NCBI RefSeq assembly: GCF_008365315.1
Contig: NZ_CP043506.1
Coordinates: 2,407,001 to 2,471,000 of the forward strand
DNA length: 64,000 nucleotides
Reading direction: 5' to 3'
Source: Acetobacter vaccinii
Lineage (GTDB): Bacteria; Pseudomonadota; Alphaproteobacteria; Acetobacterales; Acetobacteraceae
The notes under the pieces are model-generated. The model saw only the letters and a list, made by a program, of their open reading frames with translations. It had not been told where the DNA came from and made no database searches. The position numbers were made by a program, and so were the translations under genes. This document shows, piece after piece, positions 54,729-62,845 of this stretch; within the stretch, counting starts at the first letter, position 1, and each line of letters begins with the position of its first letter.

Positions 54729-54750
54729 TTCAGTTTATTCTGAAATAAAC
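54729..54750. promoter_or_regulatory. Overlapping inverted repeats, candidate LysR operator
   Basis: Two palindromes overlap: TTCAG with CTGAA around TTTATT (54729-54744), and GTTTATT with AATAAAC around CTGA (54733-54750). They lie about 30 bases ahead of the SsuD-like gene start and about 100 bases before the divergent LysR gene. That is the usual location and AT-rich symmetry of LysR-type binding sites. Confidence 0.5.
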
Positions 54751-54848
54751 GCTTGAAAATAGATTAAAAGCAAGCAAGGAATGCTCAAGACGCACATCAT
54801 CCCCATTAATTTGAGTGCCCTGATTGGGTCTGAGACCAGAGGTTTTGC

Positions 54849-55751
54849 ATGTCACAATCCGATCATTCCGCCCCAGGGCTACTTCTGCCACAACGTATGG
54901 CGCGTAACGTACCGACCGAGTTGTTGCGGTCTTTTGTTGCCATTGTGGAAGCTGGTTCCATGTCGCAGGCGACTGAGACAATTTTTCTCACCCAGTCTGC
55001 ACTGAGCCTGCAGATGAAACGGTTAGAAGATGTGTTGCAGCAAAAGCTTTTCCGACGTGATGGACGGCGATTGATCCTGACCTCCACCGGCGAAGAGCTG
55101 GTGAATTATGCGCGGCAGCTCCTTGCTCTGAACGACCGAATTATGAGCACACTGGGGCAGGAATCCGAGCCTGAACCAATTAGCGTTGGTATGGTGCAGG
55201 ATTTTGCAGATACGCTGCTGCCTGATGTACTAGGGCAGTTTCGCCTTGCCCACCCTCGCTCCCGACTGGTGGTGTGTGTTGGTGGCTCTGCTGAATTGCT
55301 GGAGATGTTTGATCGTTCTCGTCTGGATATCGTACTCTGCCTTGGGCAACACGGAGATCGTGCGGGTGGAACGTGGGACATTGTGGGGCGCGACACCATG
55401 GCGTGGATCGGAGACCCAGGCCTTGCCGAACATTCTGAGTTACCCTTGGTCCTTTTGGAGCCGCCCTGCCGTTTCCGCGATGCCGCTCTTTGTGTTCTGA
55501 CACAGGCGCGGCGGGATTATCGACTGGTGATGGAAACACCTAATCTCCCTGCTATGCGGGCGGGTGTGCGTGGTGGTTTGGGCGTGAGTTGCCGGACGCG
55601 TCGCTTTGCTTTGGCGGAGGGGCTGCCGACCATTACAGGGGGGGCTCTCCCGATAGTTCCTGATATCGAGACTATTCTTGTCAGGCGCAATCATTTGTCG
55701 GATGCGGCGCATGATCTGGGTGATCTGTTGGCAACAGCAGCTGGTGCTTGA
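54849..55751 (+). CDS. LysR-family transcriptional regulator
   Basis: This 300-residue regulator has an N-terminal winged helix-turn-helix at about 20-78 (ELLRSFVAIVEAGSMSQATE, LTQSALSLQMKRLEDVLQQK, FRRDGRRLILTSTGEELVNY). A periplasmic-binding-like effector domain follows. It is divergent from the SsuD-rhodanese operon and most likely activates or represses it in response to a sulfur metabolite. It may also control the peroxiredoxin-like gene 97 bases downstream. It is shorter and different from CysB/Cbl, so the effector is open. Confidence 0.92.
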   Translation: MSQSDHSAPGLLLPQRMARNVPTELLRSFVAIVEAGSMSQATETIFLTQSALSLQMKRLEDVLQQKLFRRDGRRLILTSTGEELVNYARQLLALNDRIMSTLGQESEPEPISVGMVQDFADTLLPDVLGQFRLAHPRSRLVVCVGGSAELLEMFDRSRLDIVLCLGQHGDRAGGTWDIVGRDTMAWIGDPGLAEHSELPLVLLEPPCRFRDAALCVLTQARRDYRLVMETPNLPAMRAGVRGGLGVSCRTRRFALAEGLPTITGGALPIVPDIETILVRRNHLSDAAHDLGDLLATAAGA

Positions 55752-55847
55752 AGGCTACTCAAGGAACGGATGAAAAGAACTCTTTATGCGTCAGGGAAGG
55801 TTTTGCGGCAGGATCGGGCTCTTCTGATCTTCGCAGTGAGGTTTCTT

Positions 55848-56546
55848 ATGACGTCGTCCGCATCCCTTGGTCCTCTTCGTGCAAAATTCCGGGCTCTGGA
55901 AGAAGAGCGTGAGCGGACATGGTCGCCTGATGCCTTGGCTGTCAATGTTAATCAGCGTGCACTGCTGGTGCGGGAGCATGGGCAAATTCAAGGAGTAGTG
56001 CAGAAGGGAGACGTGCTGCCAGAGTTCACGTTGCCTACAGTTGATGGCGCTACAGTCTCTTTGATCGATCTGGTCGCAAAAGGTCCAGCTGTTCTAGTTT
56101 TTTTTAGGTTTGCTACGTGTCCTGCCTGCAATATTGCTTTGCCTTATTACCGGGATACGCTGTGGCCCAAGCTCAAGGCTGCCGGAATCTCACTCTTGGC
56201 CATTTCACCCCAGCCAGTCCCCGCGCTTTCAGAAATTGCCACTCGGCATACATTGCCATTCCCTGTTGCAAGTGATGTCGGCCTGGAGTTGTCGCGTGCA
56301 TTGGGGATTACCTATAAGTTTGATGAGGCCTCCTATCAGGCGGCTGTGTCCAAAGGTGGCAGAAGTATAGACCTGAATGGTCTTGATGACGTGTGGGAAC
56401 TGCCAAAGCCTGCGGTGCTGGTAGTAGGGCCTGAACGTGTCGTGCAGTTTGCTGATGTATCCCCAGACTGGATGGATCGTACTGAAAGTGACAAAGTGCT
56501 GAAAGCACTTGCGCTGGATGCAGGGGAAGCGTCGCACGCTGCGTGA
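55848..56546 (+). CDS. Peroxiredoxin-like protein (AhpC/TSA family)
   Basis: This thioredoxin-fold protein of about 232 residues has the redox motif FFRFATCPACNIALPYY, with Cys91 and Cys94 in a CxxC arrangement. The family segments are LPEFTLPTVDGATVSLIDLV and LLAISPQPVPALSEIATRHT. The CxxC spacing suggests an atypical or BCP/AhpC-like peroxidase rather than a 2-Cys typical one. ATG 55848 with GAGG 6 bases upstream gives a standard N-terminus; the longer frame from 55770 is not needed. It may protect against peroxide made by the flavin oxygenases (inference). Confidence 0.88.
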   Translation: MTSSASLGPLRAKFRALEEERERTWSPDALAVNVNQRALLVREHGQIQGVVQKGDVLPEFTLPTVDGATVSLIDLVAKGPAVLVFFRFATCPACNIALPYYRDTLWPKLKAAGISLLAISPQPVPALSEIATRHTLPFPVASDVGLELSRALGITYKFDEASYQAAVSKGGRSIDLNGLDDVWELPKPAVLVVGPERVVQFADVSPDWMDRTESDKVLKALALDAGEASHAA

Positions 56547-56856
56547 TTGGATTACCTTTGCGGGAGATGATCCTGCAAAGGTGGATGCTGAGTGCTATTG
56601 ATAAGTAGCCCTGATATGCAGTTCTGTGTGCATTTTCCGCCATGGGGCAGTCGCGTAAACAGCGGGGCAATTCGCGCGGACATAGAACTTCACTCAGTTG
56701 TCAGAATGATGGTCGGGATATGTCTTATCGTCATTTAATGCCAGCTAATTGGGAGCTATGGTAATAATCACCGTTCCTCATTTAGCGTTTTTTGCCCGAT
56801 CCGCGCTTCGTCCTGAAACCAGATTTCAATCTGTTTGCCGCTTGGTCTCTCTTAAC
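56547..56856. other. Intergenic region between convergent genes
   Basis: This 310-base gap lies between the peroxiredoxin-like gene and the Fur-like gene. No gene or RNA is recognisable. CCTTTGCGGGA with TCCTGCAAAGG around 56551-56581 could form a terminator stem for the peroxiredoxin gene. Confidence 0.4.
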
Positions 56857-57444
56857 TCACGCACATTTTTGCATTGACCGGTTTGCGCAGGAAACCTCCT
56901 GACAGCGTCCTGCTCGTGGGCATGACATCACGTTTTCGGCTGCAACCGTCATCGCCGCAGCTTTGAGGCTATACCCGCACTGTGAGGCGACAAGGCGCAG
57001 AAGGCTGGTCAGTTCGGGTTCATTACACAGGGTCTTCTGCCCTGTGTCGGCATCCACAAATGTCAGAAGCGGTTCTGGTTTGTCATTGTTGGTTTGTTCT
57101 ACGTTATAAGGGAGAACGTAATGAAAAATACGATCTTCCCCCACTGTGCGCTCGACAATACCGTGCGTAGCCAAGGAGTTGAGTGCTCGTTGAACCGAGG
57201 CAATGCCAGGCGTATGGTGTTGTCCCAACATCTGATCGAGTGTTCTTTGCAATGTTACTGCGGAGGGGGCCGGTTGAGAGCAGAGAAGGGCATGCAGCAC
57301 GAGGAGTCGCACACCAGAGGCGCTCAGGCCAGCAGACTTACACCGCTCTTTTAAGTGATTAAGCCGGGTAGAATTGACAGTAAATTCTGGGCGAATGGCG
57401 TCAGGCCCAGGGGGGGAGCGGCGGCGGTCAGAATAGAACTGCAT
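56857..57444 (-). CDS. Fur-superfamily regulator lacking the usual metal-site motifs
   Basis: This protein of about 195 residues has a Fur-like winged-helix domain (LKERCKSAGLSASGVRLLVL, TPGIASVQRALNSLATHGIV). The dimerisation part lacks the HHDH and CxxC motifs of Fur/Zur: the matching site reads RIFHYVLPYN, and the cysteines occur only near the C-terminus (CPRAGRCQEVSCANRSMQKC). The start ATG 57444 has AAGGA 7 bases upstream; a TTG at 57459 is an alternative. It may sense a different signal or bind metal through the Cys-rich tail. It stands opposite the second FecI/FecR unit. Confidence 0.7.
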   Translation of the reverse strand: MQFYSDRRRSPPGPDAIRPEFTVNSTRLNHLKERCKSAGLSASGVRLLVLHALLCSQPAPSAVTLQRTLDQMLGQHHTPGIASVQRALNSLATHGIVERTVGEDRIFHYVLPYNVEQTNNDKPEPLLTFVDADTGQKTLCNEPELTSLLRLVASQCGYSLKAAAMTVAAENVMSCPRAGRCQEVSCANRSMQKCA

Positions 57445-57861
57445 GATGTTTTCCTTCAATCTCGGAGCCGCTCAGCAGTGTAATGTTTGCTGCAACAGCA
57501 ATCAGGCCTGCAAGAGTCCCTTAATTTTAAGGGAATCGTTTGTGACGTGAACTGAAAATCAATAAAAATATCAAATTAGAGAATTAATTTTCTGTATCGC
57601 ATCGGTTTTCTATCTTTGATGTTTCACTATTATCATGTGGTAGGTAGTTGTTAGACGCTGCGTATGATGGGAAATTAACTGACTGTATGAAACGGACAGC
57701 AGGCATGCGAATTTGACCGATCGACATGGCACAATCATAGCTTGCAATTAAGAATGGCTTGCAATAAGCCTGGCTTTCGTTCGGGTGAGTCTCGATCGCG
57801 AGAGTAAGCATAATAATTCGAAACCTTCGGCAGTAACCCGATTGGCGGGAGGAACACGGCG
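57445..57861. other. Divergent intergenic region
   Basis: This 417-base AT-rich region lies between the Fur-like and second sigma-factor genes. It contains the palindrome TCTCGATCGCGAGA (57791-57804), 57 bases ahead of the sigma-factor start, and AGAGAATTAATTTTCT near 57576. Neither matches the Fur-box-like palindromes at the first FecI system. No small gene is supported. Confidence 0.4.
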
Positions 57862-58410
57862 GTGAGTGTGACGAGCGTGGAAGACAGACTCCTGGGTGAG
57901 TATATGGTCCATCGACCGCAATTACATGCGCTCGCGACACGCCTCATGGGTTGTCGCTGGAAAGGCGAGGAGATTGTGCAGGAAGCCTATCTCCGCATGA
58001 CCGCCGACACCGGGGCGCGGGATATTAAACGTCCTTTCCAGTTTTTGTGGAGTGTTGTCTATCGCCTCTCGATTGACGCAATGAGGCGGGAGACGCGAGA
58101 CCCTCTTTCTCTGAGGCGGTCTTTTGCAGCGCCGGAGTGTCATGACGAACTCCATGAAAGAGAAGAAAAGGCGCTGGCTGATATGGTCACGCCAGAACGT
58201 GATGTGGTTGCCCGTGAGCACATGGCGCGTATGTCAGTCGTGTTACAACGGCTTCCTGATCAAACCCGCCGAGCCTTTGAACTGGTTCAGATTCAAGGAT
58301 ATTCTCAAAAAGAAGTGGCGCAGATGCTAAATGTCTCAGCCCCTTACGTTAATAAAATTGTGAAAAATGCGTCTAGAATACTCGACGAGTGCCTTATCGA
58401 CTTTGACTGA
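57862..58410 (+). CDS. ECF sigma factor (FecI type), second system
   Basis: This 182-residue ECF sigma factor starts at a GTG at 57862 behind GGAGG. Region 2 is at about 15-80 (EEIVQEAYLRMTADTGARDI, PFQFLWSVVYRLSIDAMRRE). Region 4 is at about 125-178 (LPDQTRRAFELVQIQGYSQK, EVAQMLNVSAPYVNKIVKNA). A FecR gene follows 108 bases later but no TonB receptor does, so its target receptor must be elsewhere, perhaps one of the receptors in this window. Confidence 0.92.
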   Translation: MSVTSVEDRLLGEYMVHRPQLHALATRLMGCRWKGEEIVQEAYLRMTADTGARDIKRPFQFLWSVVYRLSIDAMRRETRDPLSLRRSFAAPECHDELHEREEKALADMVTPERDVVAREHMARMSVVLQRLPDQTRRAFELVQIQGYSQKEVAQMLNVSAPYVNKIVKNASRILDECLIDFD

Positions 58411-58518
58411 GTGCTTTTGCGGTTCTCTGGCGTGATTGATGGAAATTCGTCTATAAGAAGGAAGAGTGCAGTCGACTGAGCGGCTCACTGCGTTAATCGC
58501 TGTCTATTATGTGAGCCT

Positions 58519-59538
58519 ATGACTGAAACTCGTTCTCCCGATTTGCGTGAGCAGGCGATCTCGTGGCAGCTTTTGCTGAACGATAATCCCCATGACTCTG
58601 GTGTTCGACGTCAGTTGGAGGCGTGGTGTGCCGAATCTCCGCAGCATAGGCAGGCGTGGGAGCGAGCGGAGCGTGTTCGGGCATTTGCCAGATTGGCCAT
58701 TGAGGCGGAACAGGCTGCTCCCCTTTCGTCCAAGTCATTTGAGCAGAAGTCGCCACATACACGTTTCGCAGGAATTCTCAGAAAATATGTGAGTGTTGGT
58801 CTGGTGGGGGGGCTTGCGCTAGCCGGTGCTGCGGTCATGTTCTTTGTCCCGGAGCTGAATGACTGGTGGCTGGCAGATTATTCTACGGGAACAGCAGTTA
58901 ACCGTATGATTACTCTGGCTGATGGGTCTGAGCTTGTGCTTGGTGCAAAGAGTGCCATAGCACTCAGTCATGATCCCCTTGCACGTGGTGTGACTCTTTT
59001 ACATGGTGAGGCTTATTTTAAGGTCGTTCACGATGAGCGACATCCATTCGTCGTGAGAGCTGCATCCTTCACTATCAAAGACATTGGCACGGCTTTTGAT
59101 GTTCGGCGGGTTGGTGGGCACCTGACAGTTGCGGTGCGTGAAGGGCAGGTTGCCGTGAAGGAAAACGGCTCAGCTCAAAGCACAGCAACAGAACTGGGGG
59201 CGGGACAGCAACTGGATGTGGATACGCAAAACCCACAGGGTGCTAGTTTAACGCAGGTTTCTTCTGATACTATTGGGTCATGGCGAACTGGCATACTTTC
59301 AGTCGAGGGTATTCCGATGGGAGACCTTGTGAGTATCATCAAGCGCTATTACCCCGGGTATGTTATGGTTACTGGACCGATCGCTACCCATACCGAAGTT
59401 GGGGGCGTTTACGATCTGAACCATCCTCTGGATGCATTGAAGATGCTTGTGAGCGTACGTCATGGCAGTGTGAGCGAGTATGGTGGGCATATCGCAATGG
59501 TTAGGTTCTCTTCGGAAATGGGTAGGGACAGTCGTTAA
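58519..59538 (+). CDS. FecR-family regulator, second system
   Basis: This 339-residue protein has the DUF4880 N-terminus (REQAISWQLLLNDNPHDSGV, RRQLEAWCAESPQHRQAWER). One transmembrane helix follows (YVSVGLVGGLALAGAAVMFF), then the periplasmic FecR domain (ITLADGSELVLGAKSAIALS, LLHGEAYFKVVHDERHPFVV, IKDIGTAFDVRRVGGHLTVA). It is the anti-sigma/transducer for the upstream sigma factor. Unusually, the next gene encodes a nitronate monooxygenase instead of an STN-domain receptor, and an IS element follows, so the receptor may have been lost or lie elsewhere. Confidence 0.9.
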   Translation: MTETRSPDLREQAISWQLLLNDNPHDSGVRRQLEAWCAESPQHRQAWERAERVRAFARLAIEAEQAAPLSSKSFEQKSPHTRFAGILRKYVSVGLVGGLALAGAAVMFFVPELNDWWLADYSTGTAVNRMITLADGSELVLGAKSAIALSHDPLARGVTLLHGEAYFKVVHDERHPFVVRAASFTIKDIGTAFDVRRVGGHLTVAVREGQVAVKENGSAQSTATELGAGQQLDVDTQNPQGASLTQVSSDTIGSWRTGILSVEGIPMGDLVSIIKRYYPGYVMVTGPIATHTEVGGVYDLNHPLDALKMLVSVRHGSVSEYGGHIAMVRFSSEMGRDSR

Positions 59539-59649
59539 AGCCGTAGGTTTTTCTGTTACGCATAAGAGATGCCGTTTTGAAGATGTTGAGGATTGCGGTT
59601 TATCCTCTTTGATTTCTATCACTGTGGTGTTCAGTAATAGGAGGCCATA

Positions 59650-60753
59650 ATGGCTAAGGCGACGCCTGCCAGTCTGTTCGATCTTTCACTGCCTATTATA
59701 CAAGCGCCTATGGCGGGTGTTTCTACACCGGAGCTTGCGGCAGCAGTTTGCAATGCAGGCGGGCTTGGTTCTCTTGGTCTGGGGGCCTGTAATGCTGCCC
59801 AAGCCAGGTCAATGATTGAGCAAACACAGGGGCTTACAAATAAGCCATTCAACGTCAACGTCTTCTGTCATGCTTCTGGAAAACGCGATATCGGACGTGA
59901 CAAAGCGTGGCTGAAGTATCTCTCTCCGTTCTTCGTGGAGTTAGGGATTGCTACGCCAGAAGCTCTCAACGAAATTTATAAAAGTTTTCTTGAAGATGAA
60001 GGTTTATTTAAAACAATTTTGAGTCTTTCTCCTGCGTATATCAGCTTTCATTTTGGGTTACCTTCAGGAGAGCAATTGGAGGCCTTTCGTCAGGCAGGTA
60101 TTACAACCCTGGCGACAGCAACTAACCTGCAAGAGGCCGCATTAATTGAAGCAGCAGGCATAGACATTATTGTGGCGCAGGGCGTAGAGGCTGGGGGGCA
60201 TAGAGGTCTGTTTGACACAGAAGCTGTTGATGAGTGCCTGAGCACTGCTGTTCTCGTCAGGTTGTTAGTTTCTCAGACAAAGCTGCCCGTTGTCGCTGCC
60301 GGTGGAATCATGGATGGTTATGCTATAAGAGCAGCTCTTGACCTAGGGGCTGTTGCGGCACAATTGGGTACAGCCTTTATTCTGTGCCCGGAATCTGCAG
60401 CGCATGAATATTATCGTAAAGACCTTAAGAGTGAAAAAGCATTTAAGACACGTCTGACATCTGCTCTTTCTGGGCGTCTTGCACGGGGCATAGTTAATCG
60501 TTTTATTCTGGAAAGTGAACGTTCAGGAACGCCGGCTTCTGCCGACTATCCTTTTGCGTATGATGCTGCCAAACAATTGCATGCAGCGGCCATCAAACAA
60601 GGTAATTCAGAGTTTTCTGCCTATTGGGCAGGGCAAGGAGCACCATTAGCACGGGAGCTTCCAGCGGAACGGCTTATTCAAGTATTAGCTGAAGAAATGC
60701 GAAAGGACCTTGCAGCTCCAATAGCCATAACGTCGCAAAGTGATGTAATTTAA
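59650..60753 (+). CDS. Nitronate monooxygenase (2-nitropropane dioxygenase family)
   Basis: This 367-residue FMN enzyme has a TIM-barrel fold opening PIIQAPMAGVSTPELAAAVC with NAGGLGSLG. The catalytic and FMN motif VAQGVEAGGHRG has the active-site His at 184. VVAAGGIMDGYAIRAALDLG and GAVAAQLGTAFILCPES are also present. It detoxifies nitronates such as propionate 3-nitronate by oxidation. It has an AGGAGG site and lies 111 bases after FecR. Its presence beside organosulfur oxygenases may be coincidental. Confidence 0.92.
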   Translation: MAKATPASLFDLSLPIIQAPMAGVSTPELAAAVCNAGGLGSLGLGACNAAQARSMIEQTQGLTNKPFNVNVFCHASGKRDIGRDKAWLKYLSPFFVELGIATPEALNEIYKSFLEDEGLFKTILSLSPAYISFHFGLPSGEQLEAFRQAGITTLATATNLQEAALIEAAGIDIIVAQGVEAGGHRGLFDTEAVDECLSTAVLVRLLVSQTKLPVVAAGGIMDGYAIRAALDLGAVAAQLGTAFILCPESAAHEYYRKDLKSEKAFKTRLTSALSGRLARGIVNRFILESERSGTPASADYPFAYDAAKQLHAAAIKQGNSEFSAYWAGQGAPLARELPAERLIQVLAEEMRKDLAAPIAITSQSDVI

Positions 60754-60972
60754 ATTATAAGTAAGTTTATGATATAATTTTAAAATTCCAAATATACAAT
60801 TTTGGGAAACACGTTTTTTGTTCTTAGAAGGGCTTTTACAATTGTAGAAATGCATTTATTTTTTAATTTATGAAGTTGCATTCAATATTATTGCGATATT
60901 TTTTCTTGTTGTCAAAGTGTCTCAAATGCACGGTTAACTTTCTTTTCAAAGCGTCGTCTATCCCGCAGACGT

Positions 60973-62262
60973 GGAGGGTTCGAAAAACCCTCTGTTTTTG
61001 AAGCTTTCTATGTGATTCCCTTCCTTCGGTTCTGGTTGAGGGAATGGCGCTATGAAACAGCCTGGTTTTTTTGATGTTGAAGAGCGGCTTGCTCGATTGA
61101 GCGGGCTTGGTGATCAGCTCGAAGCGTTTTCCCGGACTGTGGATTTTGAAGTGTTCCGCCCTGATCTGGAGCAGGCTCTGGTCTATTCAGACGGCAGCAA
61201 AGGCGGGCGTCCCCCGTTTGATCCCGTGTTGATGTTCAAAATTCTGGTGATCCAGACGCTGAACAATTTGTCTGATGAGCGGACAGAGTATCTGATCAAC
61301 GATCGCCTGTCCTTCATGCGTTTCCTTGGCCTGGGGCTGTCGGACCGTGTGCCTGATGCCAAAACGGTCTGGCTGTTCCGTGAACGCCTGACCCAGGCGG
61401 GGGCCATTGAAAGACTGTTTGACCGATTTGACGCGACCCTGCGGAACGCGGGCTATCTGCCGATGTCGGGCCAGATCCTGGATGCAACACTGGTAGCCGC
61501 TCCAAAGCAGCGCAATACCAACACTGAGAAAGCCGACCTCCGGGCAGGGCGTATTCCTGAAGACTGGCAGGACAAGCCATCCAAATTGTCCCACAAGGAT
61601 CGCCATGCGCGCTGGACGCTGAAGTTCACAAAAGCAAAGCGGCAGGATGATGGGACGATCCCGTCAACGGATCTTGCCATTCCGTTCTTTGGCTACAAAT
61701 CGCATGTTTCCATCGATCGAAAATTCAGGCTGATCCGCAAATGGAAAACGACGGATGCCGCCGCCAGTGATGGCGCGCGATTGAGAGAGGGGCTGCTGGA
61801 TAAAACCAATACGGCCTCAACTGTGTGGGCCGACACGGCCTATCGCTCGAAAGCAAATGAGGACTTCATGGACAAAGAGGGTTTTGTCTCAAAGGTTCAC
61901 AGAAAAAAGCCGCATCTCAAGCCCATGCCCCGCCATATCCAGCGGTCCAATGCAGGGAAATCGGTGATCCGATCACGCGTCGAGCATGTCTTTGCGGATC
62001 AGAAATCACAGACAGGGTTGTTCGTCCGAACCGTCGGCATCACCCGAGCCACCACGAGGATCGGACTGGCCAATATCGTCTACAACATGCGCCGCTTCAT
62101 CTTCCTGGAACGGATTAGCACTACAGCATAGCAATCCAGAGCAGGAGGCCTTCTCTCTACTCAAAACGCAGAGCGAAAGCGACCCAAAGAACCGTTAATC
62201 AAATCGCCAAAAGCCCAAAATCAGAACCAAGACACATCAACCAACGGTTCTTCGATCCCTCC
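60973..62262 (+). mobile_element. IS5-family insertion sequence, about 1.3 kb
   Basis: The outer ends are imperfect inverted repeats: GGAGGGTTCGAAAAACC at 60973-60989, and on the other strand GGAGGGATCGAAGAACC at 62262-62246. One intact transposase gene lies inside. No matching target duplication flanks the ends (left ...gacgt, right atctc...). The right flank is the interior of a monooxygenase gene whose front half is absent on the left. The element therefore probably made a deletion or is a recombination product, not a simple insertion. Confidence 0.85.
61052..62131 (+). CDS. IS5-family transposase, intact
   Basis: This 359-residue DDE transposase begins MKQPGFFDVEERLARLSGLG. Catalytic residues are Asp144 (QILDATLVAA), Asp261 (VWADTAYRSK) and Glu311 (RSRVEHVFADQKSQ). 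The N-terminal DUF772-type segment is KGGRPPFDPVLMFKILVIQT. Length and motifs are those of the IS5 group, and there is no frameshift or stop, so the element may still be active. The start ATG lies 79 bases inside the left terminal repeat. Confidence 0.93.
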   Translation: MKQPGFFDVEERLARLSGLGDQLEAFSRTVDFEVFRPDLEQALVYSDGSKGGRPPFDPVLMFKILVIQTLNNLSDERTEYLINDRLSFMRFLGLGLSDRVPDAKTVWLFRERLTQAGAIERLFDRFDATLRNAGYLPMSGQILDATLVAAPKQRNTNTEKADLRAGRIPEDWQDKPSKLSHKDRHARWTLKFTKAKRQDDGTIPSTDLAIPFFGYKSHVSIDRKFRLIRKWKTTDAAASDGARLREGLLDKTNTASTVWADTAYRSKANEDFMDKEGFVSKVHRKKPHLKPMPRHIQRSNAGKSVIRSRVEHVFADQKSQTGLFVRTVGITRATTRIGLANIVYNMRRFIFLERISTTA

Positions 62263-62263
62263 A

Positions 62264-62800
62264 TCTCCCGAAGGCTTGGATTTCGTTTCACGTTATGCAG
62301 ATGTTTATGCAGTAACGACCGAACCCTTAGCCGAAACACGTGCCTTACTGGATCAGGTTAAGGCAGCGACCTTGGAGCAGGGACGTAAAGACATTGCTTT
62401 CTGGCGAGATTCCAACTTCATTCTTGCTGCGACTGATGAAGAGGCACAGCAGCGGGCTGAGCGTATAGCAGCTGATATTCGAACAACAACAGGCGGCGTC
62501 GCTGTCCAGACGCAAAGTGTCGGGCAGGCGCGGGCTCTTTCTGCTGTTGATCGGGCAGAATGGCATGACAGAGCGCTTTATACAGGGATCAACCGTGCTG
62601 GTGGCCGCGGGGGGATTCCCTTTGTGGGCTCTCCCAAGACAGCAGCGGACGCTGTGCTTGATTATTATGACCTAGGAATAGAAACCTTTTCCATCGGCGT
62701 TCCCCTTGTGTCTGAAGAGGATGACCGTCTTGCGACGGAGTTGCTGGAACATATCCGCAATGGCGTCAAAGACCGGGCATCAAAACACCACGCCGCGTAA
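62264..62800 (+). pseudogene. SsuD-like FMN monooxygenase, 5' half lost at the IS element
   Basis: The frame is open from the IS end and begins SPEGLDFVSRYADVYAVTTE, which aligns with the middle of SsuD-type enzymes (compare SSEAIDVAGKHADVYALWGE in the SsuD-like protein at 53610-54701). It runs to a normal C-terminus, including PFVGSPKTAADAVLDYYDLG followed by IETFSIGVP. About the first half, including the FMN core, is missing, and no start codon of the gene remains. The lost part is not present to the left of the IS. The desulfinase-like gene follows 45 bases later, so these were probably one operon. Confidence 0.88.
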
Positions 62801-62845
62801 TGGATGAGCATTACTCCCAAATTTCAGATACGAAAGCTTTAAGTC

